Shown piece after piece: positions 1 through 9,306 of a stretch of DNA of 64,000 bases. The DNA comes from Sphingomonas sp. PR090111-T3T-6A. Lineage in GTDB: Bacteria; Pseudomonadota; Alphaproteobacteria; Sphingomonadales; Sphingomonadaceae. Every line of letters starts with the position of its first letter. The first letter of the stretch is position 1. Both the position numbers and the translations under genes were made by a program. Under the pieces are notes generated by a model, which was given only the letters and a program-made list of their open reading frames with translations, was not told the origin of the DNA and ran no database searches. The stretch is from assembly GCF_000383095.1 (NCBI RefSeq), contig NZ_AORL01000010.1, positions 62,001-126,000 of the forward strand, read 5' to 3'.

Positions 1-573
1 GGGCAGATCCTGATGCGTGAGCGGCCGCTCCAGCGCCGCGCGGTCTATCAGGGTTTTGTCTTCGCGATCTTCAACCTGTTCTGGACGTCGGTGCCGCTGC
101 TCCTCGCGGACCAGTTCGGTTTCGGGCAGACCGGCATCGCCCTCTTCGCGCTGGCGGGTGCTGCGGGCGCTCTGACCGCGCCGGTCGCGGGGCGGCTGGG
201 CGACCGGGGTTATATCCGGCTCGGCACCGCCGGCGCGCTGGCGACGATCGCGGCCTCCTGCCTGCTGGCGGGCTGGGCGGGTGCGCTGCACTCGCTGCTG
301 CTGCTGGTCGTCTTCGCGCTGACGCTGGACGGGGCGACGCAGGTCAATCAGGTGCTCGGCCAGCGCGTAATCTTCTCGCTGCCGGGCGAGGATCGCGGCC
401 GGGTCAACGCCGTCTATATGACCATCCTGTTCGTGCTCGGCGCCTGCGGTTCCGCGATCGCGACGCTCACCTATCATGCGGCGGGCTGGTGGGGCGCGAT
501 GGGCGCCGGTGCGGTGCTGGGTGCGGTCGTGCTGCTGCTCTTCGCGACCGAATGGCTGGAACGGCGCGCCTAA
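1..573 (+). CDS. MFS transporter, C-terminal part (5' end outside window)
   Basis: The reading frame is open to the first base, so the gene begins upstream. The visible ~190 residues form about six hydrophobic segments. A basic cytoplasmic loop with the GRLGDRG motif lies between the second and third segments, which is typical of the C-terminal half of a major facilitator superfamily exporter. It ends in a charged tail, EWLERRA. The family is recognisable (arabinose-efflux/DHA-like permease), but the substrate cannot be inferred. It lies 44 nt upstream of the fumarase gene on the same strand. Confidence 0.75.
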   Translation, partial: GQILMRERPLQRRAVYQGFVFAIFNLFWTSVPLLLADQFGFGQTGIALFALAGAAGALTAPVAGRLGDRGYIRLGTAGALATIAASCLLAGWAGALHSLLLLVVFALTLDGATQVNQVLGQRVIFSLPGEDRGRVNAVYMTILFVLGACGSAIATLTYHAAGWWGAMGAGAVLGAVVLLLFATEWLERRA

Positions 574-617
574 CAGGACTAAGGCGCCTCCCAAATCCAT
601 CGGACGGGAATTGAGCC

Positions 618-2138
618 GTGACCACCATCATCCGCGAAGCCGACCTGATCGAGAGCGTCGCCGACGCGCTCCAGTTCATCTCCTACTATCACCCGATGGA
701 TTATATCCGCGCGCTGGGTAAGGCCTATGAGGCCGAGCAGTCGCCCGCCGCCAAGGACGCCATCGCGCAGATCCTCACCAACAGCCGCATGTGCGCGGAA
801 GGGCATCGCCCGATCTGTCAGGACACCGGCATCGTCACGGTGTTCGTGAAGTGGGGGCAGGGCTGCGTGCTCGATAGCGAGAAGTCGCTTCAGGAGGTCG
901 TCGACGAGGGTGTGCGCCGCGCCTATCTCCACCCGGAGAACCGCCTGCGCGCCTCGATCGTCGCGGACCCGGCGTTCGGCCGCAAGAACACCAAGGACAA
1001 CACCCCCTCGGTGATGCATGTCGAGATGGTGCCCGGCAACCATGTCGACGTGACGGTCGCGGCCAAGGGCGGCGGCTCCGAGAACAAGTCCAAGTTCGCG
1101 ATGCTCAACCCGTCGGACTCGGTGGTCGACTGGGTGCTGGAGCAGCTTCCGAAGATGGGCGCGGGCTGGTGCCCGCCGGGGATGCTCGGCATCGGCATCG
1201 GCGGCACCGCCGAGCAGGCGATGAAGCTCGCCAAGGAGTCGCTGATGGGCGACATCGACATGGCCGAGCTGAAGCAGCGTGGGCCGCAGGATGACGTCGA
1301 GGCGCTGCGCATCGAGCTGCATGACAAGGTCAACGCGCTCGGCATCGGCGCGCAGGGTCTGGGCGGCCTCGCCACCGTGCTCGACGTCAAGATCGAGACC
1401 TGGCCGACCCACGCCGCCTCCAAGCCGATCGCGATGATCCCGAACTGCGCCGCCACCCGCCACGCGCATTTCCATCTCGACGGCTCCGGCCCCGCCTTCC
1501 TCGAAACGCCGAAGCTGGAGGACTGGCCGCAGGTCGAGTGGAAGCCGTCGAAGGAGGCGATCCGCGTCGATCTCGACACGCTCACCCCCGAGGTGGTGCA
1601 GAGCTGGAAGCCGGGCGACCGCCTGCTGCTCAACGGCAAGATGCTCACCGGCCGCGACGCCGCGCACAAGCGCATCCAGGACATGCTCTCGCGCGGCGAG
1701 GAGCTGCCGGTCGAGTTCAAGGGCCGCGTGATCTATTATGTCGGCCCGGTCGATCCGGTGCGCGACGAGGTGGTCGGCCCGGCCGGCCCCACCACCGCGA
1801 CCCGCATGGACAAGTTCACCGGCATGATGCTCGATCAGGGCCTGCTCGCGATGGTCGGCAAGGCCGAGCGCGGGCCGATCGCGATCGAGGCGATCAAGAA
1901 GGCCAAGTCGGCCTATCTGATGGCGGTCGGCGGGGCGGCCTATCTGGTCAGCCGCGCGATCAAGGCGTCGAAGGTCGTCGGCTTCGAGGATCTCGGCATG
2001 GAGGCGATCTACGAGTTTGACGTGGCTGACATGCCCGTCACCGTCGCGGTCGATTCCACGGGGACAAGCGTCCACGCCACCGGCCCGCTGGTGTGGCGCG
2101 AGAAGATCGCGAAGGAAAAGCTGCTCGAAAACGCCTGA
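618..2138 (+). CDS. fum: Class I (iron-sulfur) fumarate hydratase
   Basis: This enzyme interconverts fumarate and L-malate in the citric acid cycle in the cytoplasm. The 506-residue protein has the full two-domain architecture of class I fumarases. The N-terminal domain carries the three cysteines expected to bind the [4Fe-4S] cluster: C67 in PICQDTG, C185 in GWCPPG and C277 in PNCAATRH. The C-terminal domain begins near residue 330 and contains LTGRDAAHKR and a GPTTATRMD motif. The start is GTG at 618, preceded by ACGGGAA. The length fits single-chain FumA/FumB-type enzymes. The upstream MFS gene is co-oriented, but the 44-nt gap does not prove an operon. Confidence 0.95.
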   Translation: MTTIIREADLIESVADALQFISYYHPMDYIRALGKAYEAEQSPAAKDAIAQILTNSRMCAEGHRPICQDTGIVTVFVKWGQGCVLDSEKSLQEVVDEGVRRAYLHPENRLRASIVADPAFGRKNTKDNTPSVMHVEMVPGNHVDVTVAAKGGGSENKSKFAMLNPSDSVVDWVLEQLPKMGAGWCPPGMLGIGIGGTAEQAMKLAKESLMGDIDMAELKQRGPQDDVEALRIELHDKVNALGIGAQGLGGLATVLDVKIETWPTHAASKPIAMIPNCAATRHAHFHLDGSGPAFLETPKLEDWPQVEWKPSKEAIRVDLDTLTPEVVQSWKPGDRLLLNGKMLTGRDAAHKRIQDMLSRGEELPVEFKGRVIYYVGPVDPVRDEVVGPAGPTTATRMDKFTGMMLDQGLLAMVGKAERGPIAIEAIKKAKSAYLMAVGGAAYLVSRAIKASKVVGFEDLGMEAIYEFDVADMPVTVAVDSTGTSVHATGPLVWREKIAKEKLLENA

Positions 2139-2160
2139 TCGTCAGCTCGGCATGACAGGG

Positions 2161-2192
2161 AAGGGGAGTTCCGCCAGCGCGGGGCTCCCCTT
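2161..2192 (+). terminator. Possible terminator after fumarase
   Basis: An 8-bp perfect stem (AAGGGGAG/CTCCCCTT) encloses a 16-nt loop 22 nt downstream of the fumarase stop. There is only TTCGTC after the stem and no real U-tract, so this is a weak candidate. Confidence 0.35.
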
Positions 2193-2407
2193 CGTCATGA
2201 GGGACGCCCCTGCATTGCCGTGCCACGGCCGCAACCCCGCCCCATTTCGTTCATGGGGGTGACAGAAACCGTGCCCCGCAGGTCACAGTTTCACTAAGGC
2301 TCGGGGAAAACGGGATATTCCGAGGAACGATCAAGGCCTCTGATCGGCTGACCTCCCAGGCGCCGCCCGCGACGGTGGCGTCCTGATGGTAGCTTATGAG
2401 GTCTTGT

Positions 2408-3076
2408 ATGAAGACGATCCTGTTCGCGTCGGCCGCGCTTCTGGTGGCGACTGGCGCCCCCGCTCTGGCCCAGCAGACGGCCGCCCCGGCCGACGGCCCC
2501 ACCTTCGCCGGCCCCCGCGCCGAGTTCTTCGGCGGCTGGGATCGCGTCGGTACCCGCACCCGCTTCGACGACGGCACCACCCGGGTGACCGACCGCTCGC
2601 ACCGCAACGGCGCGACCGCGGGCGCGCTGCTCGGCTACGACATGCCGGTGGGCGATCGCTTCGTGGTGGGCGCCTTCGGCAGCTATGCGATCTCGACCGC
2701 GAAAGATTGCAGCTACGGCGCGCCGGCGGGCGAGCTGAACGGTTGCCTCAAGGCCGGCCGCGAGATTGAAGGCGGCGCGCGCTTCGGCGCGAAGATGGGC
2801 GACAAGGCGCTCGTCTACGCCAAGGGCGCCTATGTGAACGGCCAGCTCCGCGGCACCTTCTCGGACGGCGTCGACTATGTCTCCGGCCACGCCAATCGCG
2901 ACGGATGGCGCGCCGGCGCGGGCGTGGAATATGCCGTCAACCGCCACGCTTATGTGAAGGCGGAGTATGACTACACCCGCTTCAAGAGCTTCGGCGCCGA
3001 CGAGATCGGCCTTGCCGACACGCGCGTGCGGTTCGACCGGAACCAGGTGCTGGCGGGCGCCGGCATCCGCTTCTGA
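2408..3076 (+). CDS. Outer-membrane beta-barrel protein (OmpA/opacity-like porin family)
   Basis: A 222-residue exported protein. The signal peptide MKTILFASAALLVATGAPALA ends in ALA, with cleavage expected before QQ. The mature part has alternating amphipathic beta-strands, many Gly/Tyr/Arg residues and the conserved phrase EYDYTRFKS near the C-terminus. It finishes in a terminal Phe (AGAGIRF), the usual BAM-complex recognition signal. This is the pattern of small eight-stranded barrels (Pfam OMP_b-brl type). An in-frame ATG 12 nt upstream (2396) exists, but the GAGG at 2398-2401 sits 6 nt before the ATG at 2408, and the signal peptide also favours 2408. The specific function is unknown. Confidence 0.85.
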   Translation: MKTILFASAALLVATGAPALAQQTAAPADGPTFAGPRAEFFGGWDRVGTRTRFDDGTTRVTDRSHRNGATAGALLGYDMPVGDRFVVGAFGSYAISTAKDCSYGAPAGELNGCLKAGREIEGGARFGAKMGDKALVYAKGAYVNGQLRGTFSDGVDYVSGHANRDGWRAGAGVEYAVNRHAYVKAEYDYTRFKSFGADEIGLADTRVRFDRNQVLAGAGIRF

Positions 3077-3082
3077 CCGACG

Positions 3083-3111
3083 GGCCCCGCCCGCCTGATA
3101 CGGGCGGGGCC
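3083..3111 (+). terminator. Hairpin after the beta-barrel gene
   Basis: Perfect 11-bp GC-rich stem (GGCCCCGCCCG/CGGGCGGGGCC) with a 7-nt loop, 6 nt after the stop codon. No U-tract follows. It is probably a terminator or a 3'-end stabiliser. Confidence 0.6.
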
Positions 3112-3127
3112 AGACCGCCGTTGCGGC

Positions 3128-3142
3128 GTTCGCCTTTCGTGC
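3128..3142 (+). promoter_or_regulatory. Degenerate LexA-box candidate upstream of uvrB
   Basis: GTTC-N7-GTGC lies 13 nt before the uvrB ATG. The alphaproteobacterial LexA consensus is the direct repeat GTTC-N7-GTTC, so there is one mismatch in the second half-site. It is listed because uvrA in this window has a perfect site. The evidence is weak on its own. Confidence 0.3.
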
Positions 3143-3155
3143 CCATATTTCGATC

Positions 3156-5357
<2,202 letters not shown>

Positions 5358-5429
5358 TCGGCGGCGTTCCGTCCGATCTTCGGCAAGCCGGGCCTTGCCC
5401 CTGTCGCAATAGGCCGCCATGGATCGGGC

Positions 5430-5984
5430 ATGATGATGCGGCGTATCGGGCGCGTTTCCCGGCAGGGGGCGGTTCTTCTCACCATGGCGACGCTGGCGGC
5501 CTGCGCCTCCACGCCGCCGGCCCCTGCGCCGCGACCGGCCCCACCGCCGCCGCCTGTGGCCCTTCCTCCCGCGCCGGCTGCCGCCGACTGGCGCGATGTG
5601 CCGCTGACGCCGGGTCGCTGGTTCTGGCGGGGCGTCGCAGGACAGACGTCCATCGCCCAGTTCGGGGTGCCGGGCCAGCCGATCCAGTTCGCGCTGCGCT
5701 GCGATTTCTCGACGCGCGCCATCCTCTTCTCGCGCGCCGGCAGCCTGACGACGCCGACCGCCGCGATGCAGTTCACCACCTCCTTCACGCCCTTCTCGCT
5801 CACCGCCGGCAATGGCGGGGGGCAGCCCCCGGCGATCGTCGCGCAGGCGACGGCGCGCGATCCGCGCATGGACCAGATCGCTTTCAGCCGCGGGCGCTTC
5901 CTCGTCGACGTCGCCGGCCAGCCGCGGCTCGTGCTTCCCGCCTGGCCCGAGGTGGCGCGCGTGATCGAGGATTGCCGCTTCTAG
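5430..5984 (+). CDS. Proline-rich lipoprotein of unknown function
   Basis: 184 residues. A basic N-terminus and hydrophobic stretch lead into the lipobox LAAC (cysteine near residue 26), predicting a lipid-anchored protein. A Pro/Ala-rich linker follows, roughly residues 29-50, and then a compact domain with WRDVPLTPGRW, FALRCDFSTRAILFSR and the terminal VIEDCRF. Two cysteines in the domain could pair. The family is common-looking in sphingomonads but I cannot name a function. Several ATGs cluster at the start (5430, 5433, 5436), and none has a strong ribosome-binding site. Confidence 0.7.
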   Translation: MMMRRIGRVSRQGAVLLTMATLAACASTPPAPAPRPAPPPPPVALPPAPAAADWRDVPLTPGRWFWRGVAGQTSIAQFGVPGQPIQFALRCDFSTRAILFSRAGSLTTPTAAMQFTTSFTPFSLTAGNGGGQPPAIVAQATARDPRMDQIAFSRGRFLVDVAGQPRLVLPAWPEVARVIEDCRF

Positions 5985-6030
5985 CAACCCTCCGCGCCTC
6001 TCCTTCGTTGGTCGCGCAAGGAGAGGGAAG

Positions 6031-6180
6031 ATGATCCGGAAGCTCAAGAGCGGCCAGTATCGCATCTACGCGCGGCACAAGGACCCGGAGACGGGCAAGC
6101 GCCGCAATCTCGGTACGTTCGACACCAAGGATGCCGCGCAGAAGCACGAGCGCGAAATCCAGTATTTCAAGCGGCACTGA
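6031..6180 (+). CDS. 49-residue basic protein resembling an integrase arm/AP2-type DNA-binding domain
   Basis: The product starts MIRKLKSGQYRIYARH, continues with KDPETGKRRNLGTF, and ends EREIQYFKRH. The pattern of a short three-stranded sheet (GQYRIYARHKDP..TGKRRNLGTF) followed by a helix (DTKDAAQKHEREIQYF) resembles the arm-type DNA-binding domain at the N-terminus of tyrosine recombinases, but with no catalytic domain. A strong GGAGAGGG Shine-Dalgarno lies just before the ATG. The stop is 3 nt before the DUF3175 gene, so the two are very likely cotranscribed. Function is unknown; the DNA-binding role is inferred from fold resemblance only. Confidence 0.75.
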   Translation: MIRKLKSGQYRIYARHKDPETGKRRNLGTFDTKDAAQKHEREIQYFKRH

Positions 6181-6183
6181 ACC

Positions 6184-6462
6184 ATGGCGCACCAGCAGCA
6201 CTGGTCGCAGCATGTGACCAAGCATTCGAACGCGCTCGATCTCGACCGCGAGGTGTTCACGCGCGACGATCCGGCCGAGATCGCCGCCTCGCTCAAGCGC
6301 TCCGCCGAGCACAGCCGAAGACGGCGCGGCACGCCGTATCAGTCGGCGATGTCGATGCTGAGCTTCTACATCAATCGCGCGGGCAGCACGCTCGAACCGA
6401 AGCAGAAGAAGACGCTGGAAGCGGCCAAGGACGAGCTGCGCCGGCTGTTCGGCAGAATTTGA
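6184..6462 (+). CDS. DUF3175 family protein
   Basis: 92 residues, basic and helical. It contains the family-typical phrases WSQHVTKHSNALDLD, FTRDDPAEIAASLKRSAEHSRRR and TPYQSAMSMLSFYINRAG. I recognise this as DUF3175, a small uncharacterised family often found near stress genes in alphaproteobacteria. It begins 3 nt after the 49-residue arm-domain-like gene, suggesting translational coupling and a shared, possibly nucleic-acid-related, role. No enzymatic motif is visible. Confidence 0.8.
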   Translation: MAHQQHWSQHVTKHSNALDLDREVFTRDDPAEIAASLKRSAEHSRRRRGTPYQSAMSMLSFYINRAGSTLEPKQKKTLEAAKDELRRLFGRI

Positions 6463-6550
6463 TTCAGGCCGGCCGCAAAGGGGCTTGCATCGCGATTCGG
6501 GATGATTCATCCTCCCTCTCGTCCCGTTAACTGGCGAAAGGAGGTGACCG

Positions 6551-6607
6551 ATGTCTCATGGTTCAGCCGAGAGGTCGGTACAATCCGTTCGGGAGATGTC
6601 GCGCTAG
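6551..6607 (+). CDS. 18-codon ORF with near-perfect Shine-Dalgarno
   Basis: ATG at 6551 to TAG at 6605, encoding MSHGSAERSVQSVREMSR. The Shine-Dalgarno AAAGGAGGTGA ends 3 nt before the ATG, which is unusually long and close. It could be a leader peptide, or the Shine-Dalgarno may serve another purpose such as ribosome binding by a regulatory RNA. The peptide is hydrophilic and has no signal or membrane segment. Codon statistics are useless at this length. Confidence 0.35.
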   Translation: MSHGSAERSVQSVREMSR

Positions 6608-6655
6608 GCGCGGCCAGGGTCTTCCGGGCCGATCATCCGGTCGCTGACCATGCGG

Positions 6656-6691
6656 GACCGCCGGGGACGCCCCCGGCGGTCTTTCTCGTTT
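6656..6691 (+). terminator. Intrinsic terminator
   Basis: Perfect 11-bp stem GACCGCCGGGG/CCCCGGCGGTC with loop ACGC, followed by TTTCTCGTTT. It sits between the 18-codon ORF and the convergent DUF2721 gene and probably ends the plus-strand transcript. Confidence 0.85.
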
Positions 6692-7194
6692 CAGGGGTGC
6701 CTGCTCCCCATTCCGGGCGGGCGTTCCGTCTCGTCGCGCTCCAGCAGCTCGTTGCGGATGCGGATGCTGCGGTTGGCGAAATGAACCTCGAACAGGAAGA
6801 GGCCGAGCGCCGCCACCAGCAGCGCCATCGCCAAAATGAACAGCCCCGCCACGGAGCGGCCGAAGCCCATCCCCATCAGCCGCGCCAGGAACAGCCCGGC
6901 CACCACGAGGCAGACCGCCACCGCGCTCACCGTGCAGAGCGTGATCGCCCAGCTGATGATCGACATGCGCCGGTCGAGCAGTCGCAATTCCCGCACCGCG
7001 CGCGAGCGGTCGAGTTCGTGATAGCGCTCCTCGATCCAGCGCGCGCGGTCGATCACGCGGCTCAGCCGGGTCGCCAGCAGATTGAGTAGCTGCCCCAGCC
7101 CCGCCAGCAGGAAGACGGGCGCCACCGCGAGCTGGATGGTGTGGGCGATCGTCTCGGCGGCCGGCATCGGCATGGGAAGGGGCGGGGTGGCCAT
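6691..7194 (-). CDS. DUF2721 family membrane protein
   Basis: About 167 residues from the chosen start. Three hydrophobic segments are visible: TIQLAVAPVFLLAGLGQLLNLLA at the N-terminus, IISWAITLCTVSAVAVCLVVAGLFLA in the middle, and AGLFILAMALLVAALGLFLFEV near the end. Between the first two lies the conserved basic stretch RLSRVIDRARWIEERYHELDR, typical of DUF2721. It is an inner-membrane protein of unknown function. The start ATG at 7194 (MATPPLPMPMPAAE) is chosen because the longer frame adds a low-complexity leader; the Shine-Dalgarno is weak. The stop lies next to the terminator shared with the convergent unit. Confidence 0.75.
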   Translation of the reverse strand: MATPPLPMPMPAAETIAHTIQLAVAPVFLLAGLGQLLNLLATRLSRVIDRARWIEERYHELDRSRAVRELRLLDRRMSIISWAITLCTVSAVAVCLVVAGLFLARLMGMGFGRSVAGLFILAMALLVAALGLFLFEVHFANRSIRIRNELLERDETERPPGMGSRHP

Positions 7195-7232
7195 ATCCGC
7201 TGAGGATGGCGGTCCCCCGCCGGATAAGTCAA

Positions 7233-7814
7233 TCAGTCGCGCTCGGGCACCGGCACGTTGAAGCCATTGAGCGTCATCGACACGAGGCAATAGAGGCCGA
7301 CCAGATAGATCAGCTCATTGGCCCCATGCTGGCCGAAGGTCTTGACCGCAAGGCGATAGACCGGCTCGGGCAGCACGCCGCCGTTCACCAGCGCATAGGC
7401 GACGTCATGGCCGATGCCTTCCTCCGGCGAGAGGTCGGTGGGGCGGGAGCCCGACACGAGCGTCGCGAGGCGCACGTCCGACATGCCGTCCCTCTCGGCG
7501 ACGGCGATATGGGCATAAAGCTCATAGGCTGCGTCGAAATGGGCGCCCGTCACGAGGATGGCGATCTGCCGCACCGGATCGGGCAGCGTCGCCTCCATCG
7601 ACATGGCCTTGGTCAGCTCCCACACCGCGCCGCCGATGCGCGGCTCGTGGAGCCAGGGGTTCCACGGGCCCATCAGCGCGCCTTCCTCGGTGGTGCCCTC
7701 GGGCGCGACCGTGATGAAGGCGTTGAAGTTGGACGAGATGCCCTTCTTCATGTCGGCGTAGAGCGGCTTCTGCTCCTCGGTGAGGTCGGCAGGCGCGATC
7801 AGCGGAAGGCGCAT
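7233..7814 (-). CDS. Carboxymuconolactone decarboxylase family protein
   Basis: 193 residues, all alpha. The CMD/AhpD-type core is seen in VWELTKAMSMEATLPDPVRQIAILVTGAHFDAAYELYAHIAVAERDG. The CxxC pair of peroxidatic AhpD proteins is absent (GAHFDAAYEL at that position), so a thiol peroxidase-reductase role is unlikely. The C-terminal segment NELIYLVGLYCLVSMTLNGFNVPVPE is also characteristic. The substrate is unknown. It lies 5 nt downstream of the OsmC gene on the same strand, so the pair is probably cotranscribed and may act in detoxification. Confidence 0.8.
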   Translation of the reverse strand: MRLPLIAPADLTEEQKPLYADMKKGISSNFNAFITVAPEGTTEEGALMGPWNPWLHEPRIGGAVWELTKAMSMEATLPDPVRQIAILVTGAHFDAAYELYAHIAVAERDGMSDVRLATLVSGSRPTDLSPEEGIGHDVAYALVNGGVLPEPVYRLAVKTFGQHGANELIYLVGLYCLVSMTLNGFNVPVPERD

Positions 7815-7819
7815 GAGGC

Positions 7820-8248
7820 TCAGCCCTCCAGCGTCGCGTCGAGGGTGATCTCGGCGTTCATCAGCTTCGAGATCGGGCAGCCCGCCTTCGCGCCGGCGGC
7901 GATCTGGTCGAACTCGGCCTGATCGATGCCCGGCACGCGCGCGGTGAGCGTCAGCGCGGACCTGGACACCTTGAAGCCGTCGCCATCCTTCTCCAGCGTC
8001 ACCGCCGCCCTGGTGTCGAGCGTGCCCTCCTCATAGCCGGCACCCGCGAGCGCGAAGGACAACGCCATGGTGAAGCAGGAGGCGTGCGCGGCGGCGATCA
8101 GCTCTTCCGGATTGGTGCCGGGCTCTTCGCCGAAGCGGGTGGTGAAGTCATAGGCCTGATCCTGGAGCACCCCCGACTGGGTGGAGACGCGGCCCTTGCC
8201 GGTCTTGCCGAGGCCTTCGTAATGCGCGGTCGCTGTACGGATCGTCAT
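7820..8248 (-). CDS. OsmC family peroxiredoxin
   Basis: Thiol-dependent peroxidase that reduces organic hydroperoxides. The 142-residue protein has the two family cysteines, C58 in AAHASCFTMAL and C124 in AKAGCPISKLM, plus the GTNPEELIAAAHA motif of OsmC rather than Ohr. The start ATG at 8248 (MTIRTATAHYEG) is preceded by a GGAG sequence at good spacing, and a longer in-frame extension has unrelated composition. It is first in a two-gene unit with the CMD-like protein. No EcfG-type promoter (GGAAC-N16/17-CGTT) was found immediately upstream. Confidence 0.93.
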   Translation of the reverse strand: MTIRTATAHYEGLGKTGKGRVSTQSGVLQDQAYDFTTRFGEEPGTNPEELIAAAHASCFTMALSFALAGAGYEEGTLDTRAAVTLEKDGDGFKVSRSALTLTARVPGIDQAEFDQIAAGAKAGCPISKLMNAEITLDATLEG

Positions 8249-8390
8249 GGGAATCTCCGTTCGTCGGGTTGCAAGGTTGCGCTTCAGCCATCTCCCTCGA
8301 TCAACATCCGGCGAGACAGGACGATGCGAGGACCATCCCGAGGCCCGGTGCGTTGATCGTGCATGAGAATTAGTCGCGGGAGAAGGCGTG

Positions 8391-8633
8391 ATGATGACTC
8401 CTGACAAGGGCGGGAAACCGCACCTCAACGCCGTCGGCCAGCCAGAACCGGATACCGAACAGCCGGTGGAGCCGTTCGAACCCGGACGCCCTGTGGGAGA
8501 GCGCCAGGACGGTCCGGGTGCTGCACCGCGTCATCATGATCGTCACGACGCGCTGCCGATTGGCAGCACTTCGGCGAGCCGGGGCGGAGTGGCCGAGCGT
8601 CCGACCGATCCGCCGGATCATCGGCACGATTGA
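8391..8633 (+). CDS. Small disordered hydrophilic protein (uncertain)
   Basis: About 80 residues, MMTPDKGGKPHLNAVGQPEPD onward, rich in Pro, Asp, His and Gly and with no hydrophobic core. In favour: GGGAGAAGG lies at suitable distance from the ATG at 8391, and the frame starts tidily after a spacer. Against: low complexity in a GC-rich region where chance frames are long. The flanking stretches 8249-8390 and 8634-8847 contain no convincing gene, and nothing else is seen in them. Confidence 0.4.
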   Translation: MMTPDKGGKPHLNAVGQPEPDTEQPVEPFEPGRPVGERQDGPGAAPRHHDRHDALPIGSTSASRGGVAERPTDPPDHRHD

Positions 8634-8847
8634 GAAACGCGGGGCCTCCGATCCGTGTGGAGATGAGCCGCTTCGCCGCGACCATTTCCTTGGATCGCGG
8701 TCCGCGCGCCATCGGGATTGCTGCATCTGCGTGCGTGTTGTGCAAGCGGCGATCCCTCTTCCACATTTGAAATGACAGCGCGGGACATTATCTCGGCCTC
8801 CGTAAATGACACCGCTGGCAAGACCGGCGACATCGGAGTCCCCTCAC

Positions 8848-9153
8848 ATGCGTCGTTTCCTCGTTCCCGCCCTGCTGTTCGCTTCCGCTGCCGCCCCGGC
8901 GCTGGCTTCGGATCTCCACACCTTCACCCGCGACGGTGACCGCTACAGCTACACCGCGGATCGTCTGGCGGACGGCTCGATCCAGCTCAACGGCCGTGTC
9001 GAAACCACGGGCGACGCGTTCAAGCTGCATGTGGCGAACGGCCGTGTCGACGGCCGCATCGGCTTCAGCAACGTGTCCTTCTCGGTCTCGCATAAGCTGA
9101 TGGCGCAGCTCGACACCGAGGTGCCGGCCAACCAGGCGCTGGCCGCCAACTGA
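8848..9153 (+). CDS. Small secreted protein of unknown function
   Basis: 101 residues. The signal peptide MRRFLVPALLFASAAAPALA ends with an ALA site before SDLHTFTRDGDRY. The mature part is about 80 residues, beta-rich and without cysteines (SYTADRLADGSIQLNGRVETTGDAFKLHVANGRV). GGAG at 8835-8838 supports the ATG at 8848 over an in-frame start 42 nt upstream. It is probably periplasmic. The family is not identified. Two hairpins follow the stop, the second of which is a strong terminator. Confidence 0.7.
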   Translation: MRRFLVPALLFASAAAPALASDLHTFTRDGDRYSYTADRLADGSIQLNGRVETTGDAFKLHVANGRVDGRIGFSNVSFSVSHKLMAQLDTEVPANQALAAN

Positions 9154-9221
9154 GTTTTGTGCCCCGCCTCTGGGCGGGGAAGTTGCTTAGACGTTGCTTG
9201 GTCCGCGCAAGCGGAATTTCG

Positions 9222-9259
9222 GAAAGCCCCGTGACGGTCCCCCTCGTCACGGGGCTTTC
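9222..9259 (+). terminator. Strong terminator between small secreted protein and uvrA
   Basis: Perfect 15-bp stem, GAAAGCCCCGTGACG paired with CGTCACGGGGCTTTC, with an 8-nt loop. The right arm supplies CTTTCT. It lies between convergent genes and may work in both directions. A smaller hairpin, CCCCGCC/GGCGGGG, is at 9162-9179. Confidence 0.8.
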
Positions 9260-9306
9260 TGCGTCCCGCTCCGGCCGGTCGATTGCAGGTGCGAAGTGGA
9301 GAGATT

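Larger units (their letters stand above)
6536..6691 (+). ncRNA. Candidate short structured transcript (sRNA or leader) with 12-nt anti-SD complementarity
   Basis: The stretch opens with GAAAGGAGGTGA (6536-6547), complementary over 12 contiguous bases to the expected 3' end of 16S rRNA. An 18-codon ORF follows at 6551. The bases ACCGA at 6547-6551, overlapping the start codon, can pair with TCGGT at 6575-6579. The unit closes with a strong intrinsic terminator at 6656-6691. It lies between two convergent protein genes, so the terminator alone would be ordinary, but the leader element is not explained by either neighbour. I do not recognise an established RNA family. The 5' end is unknown; weak promoter-like bases lie around 6485-6512. 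Confidence 0.4.

Noticed and set aside
8330-8354. EcfG general-stress promoter (GGACC-N16-CGTT)
   Set aside because: One mismatch in the -35 element, and its only downstream gene is the doubtful 80-residue frame.
8425-8766. 113-codon minus-strand frame
   Set aside because: Arg/Pro/Asp-rich, no ribosome-binding site, no domain, and it overlaps a better plus-strand candidate.
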